DNA of 64,000 nt. It comes from Flavobacterium pectinovorum. Lineage in GTDB: Bacteria; Bacteroidota; Bacteroidia; Flavobacteriales; Flavobacteriaceae. Position 1 is the first letter of the stretch, and the number at the start of each line of letters is the position of its first letter. The stretch covers positions 186,001 to 250,000 of the forward strand of contig NZ_JAFEVZ010000001.1 of NCBI RefSeq assembly GCF_022802975.1. Reading direction: 5' to 3'. Positions 63,678-64,000 of this stretch are shown one piece after another. The notes beneath the pieces were generated by a model. The model was not told where the DNA came from. It made no database searches and saw only the letters and a program-made list of their open reading frames with translations. The position numbers and the translations under genes were made by a program.

Positions 63678-64000
63678 TTATGGCAATGGTGCAAAACCGT
63701 CTCCACCAGAATCAAATTTTGGATACAACTGATCCATGTCTACAGGACGGAACTCTGCTACATCCAACCAGGTTTGGCCTGTAAATGCCGATTGAGATTG
63801 TAATGTTAAGGTATGTCTTCCGGTAACTGTTACATCAATTGTACCTACTAATCTACAATTCATTTTACTGCTTGTTGGCTGAACATGGCGTTTGTAGCCT
63901 TGAGACTCTAATACTCTTTCAGGGATACTAGAAGTGTTTACAAATTCTAAAAAGTTAATTTGTCGGGGTAATTCTACACCATCAAAAAATACTTTTACAA
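63678..64000 (-). CDS. Hypothetical protein of the FAS1/SusCD operon (N-terminus cut by window edge)
   Basis: The minus-strand frame stays open to the right edge and ends at 63678. The visible ~107 residues run KVFFDGVELPRQINFLEFVN ... YKRHVQPTSS ... RLVGTIDVTVTGRHTLTLQS, ending with GFAPLP. The ATG at 63863 is internal, not the start. Beta-rich, probably extracellular or lipoprotein; family not identified. The gap to the FAS1 gene is 48 bp on the same strand, so it is the same operon. Confidence 0.65.
   Translation of the reverse strand, partial: VKVFFDGVELPRQINFLEFVNTSSIPERVLESQGYKRHVQPTSSKMNCRLVGTIDVTVTGRHTLTLQSQSAFTGQTWLDVAEFRPVDMDQLYPKFDSGGDGFAPLP

Noticed and set aside
63678..63863. 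Independent 61-codon gene
   Set aside because: The frame continues upstream without a stop to the window edge, so the ATG at 63863 is internal.

Overview
The window is chromosomal DNA from a Flavobacterium-like member of the Bacteroidota. It is AT-rich. It carries the gliding/type IX secretion core gldK-gldL-gldM-gldN, two SusC/SusD pairs, a FecI/FecR-type sigma/anti-sigma pair and a protein with a T9SS sorting domain. Several promoters match the Bacteroidota -33 TTG / -7 TAnnTTTG pattern. No rRNA, tRNA, CRISPR array or transposase gene was recognised.

Layout. 1-4924 (minus): miaB, a sigma-54-type activator, an LptE-like lipoprotein and a TPR protein cut by the left edge. 5393-14062 (plus): topA, an arginase-fold protein without several metal ligands, then gldK, gldL, gldM and gldN. 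14136-22388: housekeeping and accessory genes (DAO-type flavoenzyme, DUF983, ABC-F ATPase, App1-like phosphatase divergent from a lipid kinase, a GNAT/FemAB-like protein, DUF1761, a leucine-rich-repeat protein). 22675-33030: an accessory islet. 33031-39564 (minus): a His/Cys-rich small protein, an ABC ATPase, a TonB-dependent receptor and two ABC permeases, probably metal or metallophore related. 39698-56504: an ECF sigma factor divergent from FecR, STN-type SusC, SusD, two TlpA-like thioredoxins, an M16 protease, DsbD and a class-V PLP enzyme. 57182-64000 (minus): a truncated gene, a FAS1 lipoprotein, SusC and SusD.

The islet is the most interesting part. It encodes, on the minus strand, a 147-residue T9SS sorting-domain protein, a 2244-residue SpvB/FG-GAP/RHS polymorphic toxin whose last ~45 residues look like a PD-(D/E)xK nuclease, and a 227-residue candidate immunity protein. 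Downstream lie scrambled remnants: a toxin-end/immunity-start fragment, three truncated copies of the 3' end of the neighbouring ABC permease gene, one copy of the 3' end of the 101-residue gene at 22675, and three copies of a ~267-bp fold-back element that sits at the junctions. The permease 3' end lies intact at 33031 and again at 23053, so the toxin locus is bracketed by direct repeats and looks like an inserted, possibly excisable module that exchanges toxin tips.

The GldKLMN machine here could export the T9SS-tagged protein of the islet. In the 39.7-56.5 kb region the sigma/anti-sigma pair is placed to control SusCD uptake. DsbD could supply electrons to the two TlpA-like proteins of the same cluster. 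Several intergenic gaps hold nested palindromes that look like dispersed genomic repeats.
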